From Thermococcus aggregans (lineage in GTDB: Archaea; Methanobacteriota_B; Thermococci; Thermococcales; Thermococcaceae), in assembly GCF_024022995.1 (NCBI RefSeq), contig NZ_CP099582.1, positions 1,601,054 through 1,665,053 on the forward strand: a stretch of DNA of 64,000 nucleotides, in the 5' to 3' direction. Under the pieces are notes generated by a model, which saw only the letters and a list, made by a program, of their open reading frames with translations, did no database searches and was not told the DNA's origin. The position numbers and the translations under genes were made by a program. Position 1 is the stretch's first letter. Each line of letters opens with the position of its first letter. Of this stretch, positions 43,419 to 52,418 are shown in pieces.

Positions 43419-43467
43419 CTTCTGCAACTCACTCAAGGGCAGCTTCCATTACCCTTTACAGCAGAAG
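43419..43467. repeat. Nested inverted repeat in the intergenic region
   Basis: CTTCTGC (43419-43425) pairs with GCAGAAG (43461-43467), and inside it AAGGG (43435-43439) pairs with CCCTT (43452-43456). A TATA-like CATATAAAAG lies at about 43399. The structure could be a short RNA, a 5' leader element or an operator; no C/D or ACA boxes are present. Confidence 0.35.
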
Positions 43468-43540
43468 ATTGTCAAAAGTTCGAAGCTAACTTTCCAGAAG
43501 AGATTTAAGTTTTCGTTTCCATTTATCTAAGGTGCTGGGC

Positions 43541-44383
43541 ATGATATACAGAGCCAAGTTCGGAACACCTGAAAGAGGATGGGTAATTCTGGTTCATGGA
43601 CTTGGAGAGCATAGCGGAAGGTATGGAAAGCTTATAAAGATGTTAAATGAGCAAGGCTTTGCCGTCTACACCTTTGATTGGCCTGGACACGGAAAAAGCG
43701 GGGGCAAGAGGGGGCATGCAACCATAGAGCAGGCTATGGAAATAATAGATGACATCATTGAAGAGATTGGAGAAAAGCCCTTCCTCTTTGGCCACAGCCT
43801 TGGAGGTCTTACTGTTTTGAGATACGCCGAGACGAGACCCGAGAATATCAAAGGTGTCGTAGCTTCTTCACCTGCTTTGGCTAAAAGTCCTAGGACGCCA
43901 AGCTTTATGGTGTCTCTTGCCAAGGTGCTGGGGACTTTAATTCCCACCGTAACTCTTAGCAATGGACTAGACCCGAAGTTCCTTTCAAGAAACAGAGAAG
44001 CCGTTAAGAAATATGTGGAAGATGAGCTCGTTCACGACAGAATTTCTGCAGCACTTGGAAAAAGTATTTTTGAGAACATGGAAAGGGCACACAAGGAAGC
44101 TGAAAGAATAAAAGTTCCCGTTTTGTTCCTTATTGGAACTGCAGACATAATAACTCCCCCAGAAGGTGCAATAAAGTTTTTTAAACGGCTCAAAGTTGAA
44201 GACAAAATACTCAAAAAATTTGATGGCGCATACCACGAAATATTCGAAGACCCTGAGTGGGGAGAGGAGTTCCGCAGAACGATAATCGAATGGCTTGTCC
44301 AACGTGCGGGAAAGCGTGATGCAATTCAAGCCCGTAGCCAATGTAAGGAAGGTTCGCCAGCTTCGTCGCTAGTAGAACATTGA
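43541..44383 (+). CDS. Alpha/beta hydrolase, monoacylglycerol lipase/lysophospholipase type
   Basis: A 280-residue serine hydrolase with the nucleophile elbow GHSLGG near residue 88, an oxyanion HG pair in LVHGLGEHSGR, Asp in GTADIITPP and the catalytic His in GAYHEIF. The core ends near residue 255; the last 25 residues are basic and Ser/Gln-rich and do not look like the family, as if the original stop was lost. ATG 43541 has AGGTGC upstream and a TTTAAG box about 30 bases before. Confidence 0.85.
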   Translation: MIYRAKFGTPERGWVILVHGLGEHSGRYGKLIKMLNEQGFAVYTFDWPGHGKSGGKRGHATIEQAMEIIDDIIEEIGEKPFLFGHSLGGLTVLRYAETRPENIKGVVASSPALAKSPRTPSFMVSLAKVLGTLIPTVTLSNGLDPKFLSRNREAVKKYVEDELVHDRISAALGKSIFENMERAHKEAERIKVPVLFLIGTADIITPPEGAIKFFKRLKVEDKILKKFDGAYHEIFEDPEWGEEFRRTIIEWLVQRAGKRDAIQARSQCKEGSPASSLVEH

Positions 44384-44467
44384 AAAACCTCGCGAGAATA
44401 TTAATCGCTAGAAGAGATTGCAACAATGGAAAAGAAGTAGTTAAAAGAAAATCTTGGAGTTCCTTCA

Positions 44468-45487
44468 CTAAATATTTTCCCTTAAGTCAATTATGTGCCC
44501 AAGCTCGGGCCCTGTCTTTATGAGAGCCACTGGCACTCCAACCCTCTCTTCTATTTCTTCAATGAACTCCTTTGCCTTCTTTGGAAGCTTGTCAAAATCA
44601 GTAACACCAAAAGCCTCTTTGTCGTATTTGTCGAGCATCGTCACTGCCAGCATTGTCGCACCATTGACCCTCGCGGAGTACCTTGCAAACTCAAAGTCGA
44701 ACCATCCTACCCTTCTCCTTCTTCCCGTAACTGTGCCGTATTCAACAAGCCCCAATCTATCCGCCTCTTCCTCGCTCATCTCTGTTGGGAACGGTCCTGC
44801 ACCAACTCTCGTTGGGAAGCTCTTGAAGACAACTATAACGTCATCAACCCTCGTTGGCCCTATTCCAACGTCGCTTGCTATTGCCGATGCTGAAGTGTCT
44901 TTGGATGTAACGTAGGGATAAGTGCCAAAGTAAAGGCTTAAACCGAATCCTTGGGTTCCCTCAACTAAAACGAGCTTTCCTTCATCGAGGGCGTCGTTAA
45001 CTTCCTCCGCAACGTCAGTTAAGAACGGCTCAAGTTCTTTGATGTCTTTTGCTTGCTTGGCTTTCCTTAGTGCCCTATCAGCATTAGCTGGCCCACAGCC
45101 AGAACCGGTAGTCCCTATCTTTCCGTGGAGGTAACCATTGGTCCGGTCAAGCTCTTTGTGTTTCGGCTCTATTATCGCACAACGGTAGTCAATTCCAACT
45201 CTATCTCTGACGTTGAAGTCTTTCAGGTGCTCAAGTTCGTAGAAAAACACTTCAGGATCAACTAGAACTCCAGCTCCAACGAGAAGCCTTGCCTCTTTGT
45301 TCATAAAGCCTGTGGGAAGTTGTCTTACTGCATATTTTTTTCCGTTTATAAAAACGCTGTGTCCTGCGTTCGTCCCAACGCCTCCGCGTGCTATGACCTC
45401 TGGCTTGTCGTGCATCGCAAGATAAGCGATTATTGACCCTTTCCCTTCATCTCCCCATTGACCGCCAACAACTATGTAGCTTGGCAT
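44468..45487 (-). CDS. purA: Adenylosuccinate synthetase, short archaeal form
   Basis: Joins IMP and aspartate with GTP to form adenylosuccinate, toward AMP. The 339-residue protein has the N-terminal P-loop [10 protein letters not shown], the conserved VVDPEVF, and the IMP-binding [14 protein letters not shown]. It is about 100 residues shorter than bacterial PurA, as usual in Thermococcales. Convergent with the lipase gene. Confidence 0.95.
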   Translation of the reverse strand: MPSYIVVGGQWGDEGKGSIIAYLAMHDKPEVIARGGVGTNAGHSVFINGKKYAVRQLPTGFMNKEARLLVGAGVLVDPEVFFYELEHLKDFNVRDRVGIDYRCAIIEPKHKELDRTNGYLHGKIGTTGSGCGPANADRALRKAKQAKDIKELEPFLTDVAEEVNDALDEGKLVLVEGTQGFGLSLYFGTYPYVTSKDTSASAIASDVGIGPTRVDDVIVVFKSFPTRVGAGPFPTEMSEEEADRLGLVEYGTVTGRRRRVGWFDFEFARYSARVNGATMLAVTMLDKYDKEAFGVTDFDKLPKKAKEFIEEIEERVGVPVALIKTGPELGHIIDLRENI

Positions 45488-45621
45488 GGCTCCTTACCCA
45501 TAGTTAACAAACTAACATCTTTAAAACAGTTTTGGCGAAAAACTAAAAAGCAGATTGACAAATAAATGTCAAAACAACACAGGCATTCTTATAAAAATCA
45601 CGAAACTATGGTTGAGAGGAC

Positions 45622-46209
45622 ATGATCGCCGCGGTGCTTGCTGGGGGGAAAGCAAGGCGTTTTGGAGGAGAAAAATTACTTTACAAGGTTAGCGGAAAGC
45701 CCTTAATACTCCACACCATCGGGAGGGTTCTACGAGCTGAGAAAATAGAGGAAGTCGTAATAGTGACTTCAAGGGGCAAACAAGAAATCTTTGAAAAACT
45801 TGGCTTTAGAGTCATTACTGACGAGCTCGAAGTAGGCCCAGCTGGAGGGGTTTACGCAGCTCTTCATAAGCTGGGGGATGCTTTTGTAATTGCCGGAGAT
45901 ATGCCCCTTGTACAACCGGAGTTTGTGGACTATATTGTGGAAAAGTTCCATAAGCTTAAGCCCCATGTTTGTGTCCCAAAGTGGGAGAACGGCTACTTAG
46001 AGCCTCTCCACGCTGCGTATTCGAAAAGTTTCCTGGAAATACTGGAGAAACAGATAGCCAAAGGCAGATACATGCTTAATGAGGCAATAAGGCTCTCTAA
46101 ACCTTGCTACATCAAAATAGAGACCCTTCCAGAAGCTTGGCGAGAGAGCTTTTTTAACGTAAACACTAAAAGCGACTTAAAAAAGATTAAAGGCTTTTCG
46201 CGAGTATAA
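45622..46209 (+). CDS. mobA: Molybdenum cofactor guanylyltransferase MobA
   Basis: Attaches GMP to molybdopterin or tungstopterin. The 195-residue protein has the signature LAGGKARRFGGEKLL, the DELEVGPAGGVYAAL phrase and the GDMPLV aspartate motif. The 5' region has a TATA (CTTATAAAAATC) only about 30 bases before the ATG, so the leader is very short. The last 23 bases overlap the convergent GNAT gene. Tungsten enzymes are common in this order, so tungstopterin is a likely substrate. Confidence 0.9.
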   Translation: MIAAVLAGGKARRFGGEKLLYKVSGKPLILHTIGRVLRAEKIEEVVIVTSRGKQEIFEKLGFRVITDELEVGPAGGVYAALHKLGDAFVIAGDMPLVQPEFVDYIVEKFHKLKPHVCVPKWENGYLEPLHAAYSKSFLEILEKQIAKGRYMLNEAIRLSKPCYIKIETLPEAWRESFFNVNTKSDLKKIKGFSRV

Positions 46210-47080
46210 TAATTCTCTCAATTACCTTGGGCTTGAACTTCTCCATTAAGTCTTTTTCGATGATTGTACGGAGCTTTTTGAAGCCAAGCTCCCTCGCTCT
46301 GCTGAGCAAAAGTGGAAAATCTTCTTTCCTTCCCCAAAGATAGCCTGTAACGATAGAACCCCTGTAATAGACCTCTTCGAGGACGTAATAAGATTCCCCA
46401 ATCTTTCCACTTTCGAAGTAAATTCTATCATCTATTCCAGCTATTTTATCTTTAAACGCCATGAACCAGTGGTGGTATGAGCTCTGAAACTTTCCTGCGA
46501 CCATCTCTAAGTTTTTAACATCATCCCAAGAAAACTCAAAGACCTTTGGTTTGGTTTTCGTGAGTGGGAAAGAGCTTAGATCAAACTCAACAAAGCTGAC
46601 ATCATGAAGGACATCTCTCATCCCCAACTTTTCATAGAAGCCGATCGCTGATTTTTCAGGTGTTGCGGTAACCAGCTCACAGCCTTTCTCTCGGGCTAGC
46701 TCTTCAATAAACTCCACAATGCTTTTTCCCACTCCCCTGCCCCTAAAGTTTTTGTGTACCTCAAGAACGTCTATATGGGCAATCCGCTTAATCTTCCCTT
46801 TTATGGGCTCTTCACTTATCAAAACTTCCGCATTCCCCATTATTTTCCCGTTTTCTTCCGCAACAATTGGAAATTGGCCCTCTAAAAGAAGGCTGTTTAG
46901 ATGAACTGCACATGTCTCGATGCTCATCCAAGGGCCGCCGTGAAGGTAGCGTTCCTCTATGCTAAGCTCCTCATAACTGGCTTCTCTCCCCTCGCTTTTC
47001 TTTATCCATCTCTCAACCCCAGAGCAGTGAACTTGGACTATGCCCTTGCAGTCCTCAAGCTTTGCAACCCTGACTTCCAT
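46187..47080 (-). CDS. GNAT acetyltransferase, two-domain
   Basis: A 297-residue protein. The N-terminal 155 residues form a GNAT domain with the acetyl-CoA loop NFRGRGVGKSIVEFI and a C-terminal AIGFYEKLGM. The following 140 residues are of uncertain fold, possibly a second degenerate GNAT domain. ATG 47080 has GGTGGTC before it. Acceptor unknown. It ends overlapping mobA convergently. Confidence 0.82.
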   Translation of the reverse strand: MEVRVAKLEDCKGIVQVHCSGVERWIKKSEGREASYEELSIEERYLHGGPWMSIETCAVHLNSLLLEGQFPIVAEENGKIMGNAEVLISEEPIKGKIKRIAHIDVLEVHKNFRGRGVGKSIVEFIEELAREKGCELVTATPEKSAIGFYEKLGMRDVLHDVSFVEFDLSSFPLTKTKPKVFEFSWDDVKNLEMVAGKFQSSYHHWFMAFKDKIAGIDDRIYFESGKIGESYYVLEEVYYRGSIVTGYLWGRKEDFPLLLSRARELGFKKLRTIIEKDLMEKFKPKVIERIIILAKSL

Positions 47081-47110
47081 AAAGACCACCAAAAAGTAAA
47101 AATCTAAAAG

Positions 47111-48067
47111 TCAAAGCTCCGCTTCGCTTAGGAACTCAAGAAGGTCTAAAAGCCTTCTGTTCTTTATTTTGGTTATGTACTCACTAACTTCTTCTCTCCC
47201 TACTTTGCCGTCTTTGTACAGAGCTACCGCCTTCACTCCCTCAAAGAACTCCTTCATTTCTGGAAATGCCCTAGCAAACATGTCCATGTTGTTGTAGATA
47301 TCTTCAAATCTGTCCTCGAGCATCATCTGCCACAGTACATCTATCAAGGCATCAAACCCAACATCAAAGTACTCGCTATCTCTTCCGTAGAGCATTGCAT
47401 AGAGGCACTCATGAAGTGCGGCCTCGTAGTTATCTTTATCTTCAAACATTTCCTCGAAAACAAGGTGTATCTGAGACTTCATCCTATTGTCTAGATTCTC
47501 TGAAAGAAGTTCCGCGAGCTCAGCCTTTGCCTCTGCAATTTTTCCCATTTCAAAGGTTATGTAAGCTTTGTAAATCCTTATCTGCTTTATCTCCTCTTCC
47601 TTTCCAAGTTCTTCTAGGGCTTTTTCTGCCTTTTCCATAAGTTCCAGCGCTTTCTCATACTCCAAGAGTTCCTCGTGAATCAGCCCCATGTTGTAGTAAA
47701 TCTTTGCAATGTTCTCTAAGTTTCCTTTTTCTGTCTCCTTCTCAAGAAGACCTCTGTAGAGGTCAAGTGCCTTTTCCAATTCGCCTATAAGATAGTACAA
47801 ATCGGCAAGGTGATATTTAGCCTCGAAACTATCTTCTTTTTCAGCTATCTTCTCAAACTCTTCAATCTTGTCGATGTTTAAGAATTCGAGGAAGTAATAC
47901 ACAACAAGCTTATACAGCTCATAGTCTTTACACTCAAGGGCCAGTTTTTCGGCCTTCTCAAGAACCTCTTTTAGGTCATCTTCACTCAGCTCATCCACCT
48001 TGTAATAGAGCAAACTTGCCAGTCTTTTGCAGTCTTTCTCCTGAATTGCTTTAAGGATTTCCTCCAT
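47111..48067 (-). CDS. TPR-repeat protein
   Basis: A 318-residue acidic protein with multiple tetratricopeptide repeats. The central part (about 90-200) has typical units such as YHLADLYYLIGELEKALDLY, IYYNMGLIHEELLEYEKALEL and IRIYKAYITFEMGKIAEAKAEL. Such superhelical scaffolds bind peptide or protein partners; none is indicated. It is soluble and lies 30 bases upstream of the GNAT gene on the same strand. Confidence 0.82.
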   Translation of the reverse strand: MEEILKAIQEKDCKRLASLLYYKVDELSEDDLKEVLEKAEKLALECKDYELYKLVVYYFLEFLNIDKIEEFEKIAEKEDSFEAKYHLADLYYLIGELEKALDLYRGLLEKETEKGNLENIAKIYYNMGLIHEELLEYEKALELMEKAEKALEELGKEEEIKQIRIYKAYITFEMGKIAEAKAELAELLSENLDNRMKSQIHLVFEEMFEDKDNYEAALHECLYAMLYGRDSEYFDVGFDALIDVLWQMMLEDRFEDIYNNMDMFARAFPEMKEFFEGVKAVALYKDGKVGREEVSEYITKIKNRRLLDLLEFLSEAEL

Positions 48068-48178
48068 TTACCGCACCTCAAAAAATTTAGGCAAGATAAC
48101 ATTTTAACCTTATGCATAAGCTTATTAAAATATACTTGCTAATAGTAATTTAGACAACTGCCATTGGTGGGGATAGGT

Positions 48179-49165
48179 ATGAAAAATGTCGCGTTGCTGA
48201 CCCTCTTATTCCTTGCCCCATTTACCTCTGCCTACACGTTCAACTTCTCTTCCGATGTTTACACCCTGATAAGAGACCCCACCTTCGCATGGGCAGATTT
48301 CGGCAGTACAACCTTCGAATGGAGGGGATACGAGTTAAACACGACCGAATACCTATATTGGGCAGGCATACTTCTTTCTGGAATAGGAAACTGTACATTG
48401 AGCAGTGACATCAAGCTAAGGGACAAAAAAGGAGAGTACTTTTATATGTCCTATGGAACCTCGGGAAGAATGGACGGGGTTTCTTATCTGCCAATTTTCG
48501 AGCCAGATTTATATTCACATCACCATGATCTGGACCGCGGGCCTTATGTTCTTGACATCAGCCTAAAAGTTAGGGAATGCGAAGTCACAATAAAAGAATT
48601 TACGTTTATAACGTCAAAAATTAAGCCAAATGAGCTCCCTTTACTTCTTATACCATCCAGTTCGTGTTCTGTGGAAGAACCAAAGGTCGGTGCATTAGAG
48701 TTTGCAAACAAAAGCTACTGGAGAGAATTTGAGTTGAACTTCACATTTCTCTACGATGGTAGCGATGTTGATCTTGTAAACGGGTGGAAAAGTGAACCCT
48801 GCCCTATATTGAGCATACATAATGGAAAGGTATGTCTAGCCGAGGATTACTGCACCAGCTATTGCTCAGCTAATATCTCTCCCGGGATTTACAACGCAAA
48901 ATTAAAGCTACAAGAGGGTAATTTGTCTGTCAAACTATTTAAAAATGGAATAGCGTTTGAAAAAACTGTCCAAGTTAGACATCCCTTTTATTTGGCATCT
49001 CTAGGCGCTCCATGTTCTCACGCATGCATATACAACGTTACCTTTTATGGTGTTGAAGGAGACCCATCGGAAACTTTTTACACAAAGGAAGAAACGTATG
49101 GAGGGTTTATTCTCGCCATAGCAGTCTTGATTGCACTTATAATAGGAATCAAAATGAGGAAGTAA
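48179..49165 (+). CDS. Exported protein of unknown function with C-terminal anchor
   Basis: A 328-residue protein: signal peptide 1-19 (cleavage near TSAYT), a body with at least ten cysteines (SSSCS, EPCPIL, KVCLAEDYCTSYCS, GAPCSHACIY) likely disulfide-paired outside the cell, and a C-terminal helix with a basic end (GGFILAIAVLIALIIGIKMRK). ATG 48179 follows GGGATAGGT. No known domain. Confidence 0.75.
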   Translation: MKNVALLTLLFLAPFTSAYTFNFSSDVYTLIRDPTFAWADFGSTTFEWRGYELNTTEYLYWAGILLSGIGNCTLSSDIKLRDKKGEYFYMSYGTSGRMDGVSYLPIFEPDLYSHHHDLDRGPYVLDISLKVRECEVTIKEFTFITSKIKPNELPLLLIPSSSCSVEEPKVGALEFANKSYWREFELNFTFLYDGSDVDLVNGWKSEPCPILSIHNGKVCLAEDYCTSYCSANISPGIYNAKLKLQEGNLSVKLFKNGIAFEKTVQVRHPFYLASLGAPCSHACIYNVTFYGVEGDPSETFYTKEETYGGFILAIAVLIALIIGIKMRK

Positions 49166-49329
49166 AGGTTTACACTTGTCCCCTTATTCCGCAGATATGA
49201 AGAAAGTGTGAAGGCTAAAACCATTATTTACTGAACAGTTTCGGGACAATGCCAAGGTTATCTTGCCAGTATCTCGAAAGAGAGAAAATTTTTTTAAACG
49301 ATAAAGTAAAAAAACAAGAGGGGATTTTT

Positions 49330-50357
49330 ATGAAAACTTCAGAAATAAAGCCCCATAAAGCTGCAATATTTTTGTTTCTTATCGTTATTCTCATTCAGGT
49401 CCCCCCAGTAGAGGCGCTTGATCGTGTAAAACTTCTTCAAGGAAACTTCAGCAATCCCCTTCATCTGGTAATTCATCCGAGCTATGAGGCTGATTGGATC
49501 GAGTTTGTCTTCACAACAAAACTGAAAAAGTAGTTGAGTACCAAGGGGAAGGGGGTGTAACTAGAACTCCTCCATTGGAGTTAGTTTTCAATGGTTCAGG
49601 GAAGCTCTTGGGAATCGATGCGCGTCTTTACAAATACAGCGGGAAAGAAGTTTCAGGCACGTTAAGATGGGAAAATGGGAGCAAAAATTTCACAGTTCCA
49701 GTAAAAGATGGGCGAATATGGATTCCGGGGGGAGATATCAGCGGGGAAGTAACTCTTCATCTAAATCTTCCGCCCAACGCTTCTACAATTGCAGTAGCTT
49801 ACTATATTAATGAAAGAAAGCCGATAAATGAAGATCTTCTCATAAATCGGGAGAACCGCACATACTTTAACTTCCCATTTGGAGGGAGATTATGGGACAC
49901 TGCTCACATCGACGCGTGGTTTGAGCTGGCTGATGAAGGGGACATATTGATTTTCGATTTTGGCAACGAAAAAACATCAAGAATATTCGTAAAGGACAAC
50001 GATATATGTGTTGAGCTGCATACGCCATATTACGGTAAAAAGAAGGAATGTTCTATACTTCCGCAAAAAAGAATTCATCGCCTGCAACTGTCCCTAACAA
50101 GAATTCCCAATGGGGAACGAACCTTGACAATCTGGATTGACGATGAAAGCCCATTTGAGGAAAAAGTAAACTCCCCAGTTAGGTTCTGGTATTTTGGGAA
50201 TACAGTCTCTTTACTAAGCCTTGAGGCCTCTGTTCATAGAAATCCTGATTATTACATCGTCCCTCCCGATGATAGAAAAGCAGACATTGCCATTGGCATT
50301 TCAATCTTGGCGTTAATCCTCAGTGTTATTCTGTGGGTACACGAGAAGAGGAAATAA
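49330..50357 (+). pseudogene. Exported, C-terminally anchored protein gene with a single-base frameshift
   Basis: The first frame starts at ATG 49330 (GAGGGG upstream) with a clear signal peptide and runs to a stop at 49533. A second frame, overlapping it from about 49494, continues with a long strand-rich domain (EKVVEYQG to WVHEKRK) and a C-terminal membrane helix, but has no start or signal of its own. Adding one base in the AAAA run near 49514-49518 would join them into one protein of about 342 residues. Either a recent inactivating mutation or a sequence error; the layout (signal peptide, domain, anchor) matches the neighbour at 48179-49165. Confidence 0.7.
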
Positions 50358-50402
50358 TCCACAAAGGAAATACCTTTTAAGTTTTTGTGTAGATTTTAGA
50401 CC

Positions 50403-51323
50403 ATGCTTGAAGTGATTTTCCTTGGGACCGGGGGAATAATGCCAAACAAAGAGAGGAATGTCCCTGCCGTAGCCTTAAAATACGAAGGAGAGGTAATTCT
50501 GTGGGACGTGGGGGAGGGGACTCTGAGGCAGCTCAGCATAGCCAAGATAAGCCCGATGAAAGTAGAGAAGATTTTCATAACACATTTTCATGGGGATCAC
50601 TACCTCGGCTTGATGAGCCTCATCCAGACGATGACCCTGTGGAACAGAGAAAAGCCCCTCCACATCTACGGGCCAAAGTACACCTTTGAATTTATCCAAA
50701 ACTACCTAAAAAGCGGGTTTTTCAGGCCGAGCTTTGAGATACATGTTCACGAGCTTGGAGAGGCAAGGTTGAAGTTCAAAAATTACGAAATATGGAGCTT
50801 CAAAGTTGAGCACGGTGTTCCGGCGTTAGGCTACGTTTTCAAAGAGAAAGACAAAAGAGGGAGTTTTGACTTAAATAAAATTAGGGAACTCGGCTTAAAA
50901 CCCGGTCCCTGGATGAAGGAGCTTGAAACCAAAGGTAAAATTGAAATTAACGGCAAAGTTATCCACCTTGAAGACGTAACTGGGAAGCCAAAGAAGGGAG
51001 TGAAAATTGTTTATACCGGTGATACCGAGCCCTGTGAGAGAGTAAAGCTCTTTTCTGAAAGGGCAGATGTGCTGATCCACGAAGCAACTTACCTAAACGA
51101 AGAAGACAGGGGTGAAAGCTACCACTCAACAGTCATGGAGGCTTGCGACATTGCGGAAAAAGCGAAAGTTAAACTTTTAGTTCTATTCCACAGAGCCCCT
51201 AGATACACGTATGAAGAGTACAAAAGAGAAGCTGAGAGGCTCTGCGGGCATAAATTTATAATTCCCAGAGATTTTGATGTGCTTAGGATCGGTGAGGAAT
51301 ATGAGCTATCTTCGCTACGTTAA
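50403..51323 (+). CDS. rnz: Ribonuclease Z
   Basis: Endonuclease that trims the 3' trailer from tRNA precursors. The 306-residue protein has the metallo-beta-lactamase zinc site ITHFHGDHYLGL near residue 60, the PXKVEKIFI context, a later YTGDTEPC aspartate and LFHRAPRY near the C-terminus, typical of the archaeal/bacterial short form. It overlaps the TraB gene by 23 bases. A TATA-like TTTTAAGTTT sits about 25 bases before the ATG. Confidence 0.94.
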   Translation: MLEVIFLGTGGIMPNKERNVPAVALKYEGEVILWDVGEGTLRQLSIAKISPMKVEKIFITHFHGDHYLGLMSLIQTMTLWNREKPLHIYGPKYTFEFIQNYLKSGFFRPSFEIHVHELGEARLKFKNYEIWSFKVEHGVPALGYVFKEKDKRGSFDLNKIRELGLKPGPWMKELETKGKIEINGKVIHLEDVTGKPKKGVKIVYTGDTEPCERVKLFSERADVLIHEATYLNEEDRGESYHSTVMEACDIAEKAKVKLLVLFHRAPRYTYEEYKREAERLCGHKFIIPRDFDVLRIGEEYELSSLR

Positions 51324-52008
51324 AATAATTGGCACAATGCACGTATCTCCAAAAAGCAGAAGTGAAGTGAGGGAGCTTATACTAAAGGAGAAACCTGACG
51401 CGGTTGCTATTGAACTCGACATGGGAAGGTTCTACGCACTCCAGTCCCCGAAAAGGATGACATTCCAGGAAGCGCTGAAGCTTGGAAGGAAGGCACTTTT
51501 GGGGTATCTGCTCATGAAAGTTGAGGAAAAAATTGGGGAAGAATTTGGAATGAAGCCGGGAGAGGAAATGCTGGAAGCAATCCATACGGCCTCTCTTCTT
51601 GGGGTACCTCTTTATCTAATTGATGAGGACATCCAGAGCATTATGGGAAAGCTCCTTAAGGCACCTCTGAGAGAGAAAATACTTCTCCTGCTTGAGAGCT
51701 CCCTTGTTTTTCTTCCAATTGCGCCTGAGGGAGAAAGCCCGGAGGATATAATGGAGAGTTACAAACTAATGATGCATAGATTTAGGCTCCGTTATCCTTA
51801 CCTCTTCAAAGTCCTTGTGGAAGATAGGAATAAGACAATGGCGAGGAATTTAAAGGCAATTGTTGACGGACTAAAGATGAAAGGCGTTAAGAAGCCCAAA
51901 GTGATAGCGGTAGTGGGGCTTGGTCACAAAAAGGGCATAGAAAGGCTTTTGAATTCCTACAAGGAAGACAAGGCTTTTATACAACAAGAACAAAATAACG
52001 ACCGGTGA
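51301..52008 (+). CDS. TraB/PrgY family protein
   Basis: A 235-residue protein of the TraB family, with the metal-binding GTMHVSPKS motif near the N-terminus, EKPDAVAIELDMGRF after it, and the C-terminal VVGLGHKKGIERL. Members are proposed to be proteases or regulators; the bacterial PrgY degrades or inhibits pheromone peptides. This one ends without the membrane part seen in some members. The start overlaps the RNase Z gene and GGTGAGG precedes it. Confidence 0.84.
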   Translation: MSYLRYVKIIGTMHVSPKSRSEVRELILKEKPDAVAIELDMGRFYALQSPKRMTFQEALKLGRKALLGYLLMKVEEKIGEEFGMKPGEEMLEAIHTASLLGVPLYLIDEDIQSIMGKLLKAPLREKILLLLESSLVFLPIAPEGESPEDIMESYKLMMHRFRLRYPYLFKVLVEDRNKTMARNLKAIVDGLKMKGVKKPKVIAVVGLGHKKGIERLLNSYKEDKAFIQQEQNNDR

Positions 52009-52013
52009 TACAA

Positions 52014-52190
52014 ATGGAAAGACAACACCTAAAATGTCCGCTATGTGGAGGAACGAGCTTTAAGGTTGAGGAAGGCAAGCTGGACAGCAAGTGGGGTTTC
52101 ACGGCACACAAAGTGAAAATCGTAATATGCGAAACCTGCGGGTATGTGATGATGTTCTACAAAGGAAGAACGATATGGGACTTCGACTAG
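52014..52190 (+). CDS. Small zinc-ribbon protein
   Basis: A 58-residue protein with two cysteine pairs, CPLCGG and CETCG, which would bind one zinc. GGTGAT lies just upstream. A TATA-like CTTTTATACAAC at about 51973-51984 lies inside the end of the TraB gene. It is likely a nucleic-acid- or protein-binding ribbon; function unknown. Confidence 0.75.
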   Translation: MERQHLKCPLCGGTSFKVEEGKLDSKWGFTAHKVKIVICETCGYVMMFYKGRTIWDFD

Positions 52191-52235
52191 CCTAAACTTT
52201 ATATTCCCTCCTTACAATTTTTCATGGGGTTGGAA

Positions 52236-52415
52236 ATGAGGGAAGAACTGAAGCGCATGCTTAAGGTTGAGATTCTTGACGTCGAGTACGAAGGAGACAA
52301 GATAATCGTTTATGTCCCCAAGGATCAAGTTAGGATAGCTGTAGGCAGCGGAGGAAGTGCTGTAAAATCAGCGGAGCTTGTTCTTGGGAAGAAAATCGAG
52401 ATTAGAGGTAGATGA
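52236..52415 (+). CDS. Small KH-domain protein
   Basis: A 59-residue protein with the RNA-binding GXXG loop in IAVGSGGSAVKSAEL, preceded and followed by the strand pattern of a KH domain (KVEILDVEYEGDKIIVYV and KKIEIRGR). It is close to a single KH domain in size. ATG 52236 follows GGGGTTGG; an ATG 12 bases upstream is possible. It is four bases from the M50 gene. Confidence 0.78.
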   Translation: MREELKRMLKVEILDVEYEGDKIIVYVPKDQVRIAVGSGGSAVKSAELVLGKKIEIRGR

Positions 52416-52418
52416 TCA

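Noticed and set aside
44395-44430. Similarity of GCTAGAAGAGATTGCAAC to the end of Thermococcales CRISPR repeats
   Set aside because: The match is partial, single copy and without spacers; no array exists in the window.
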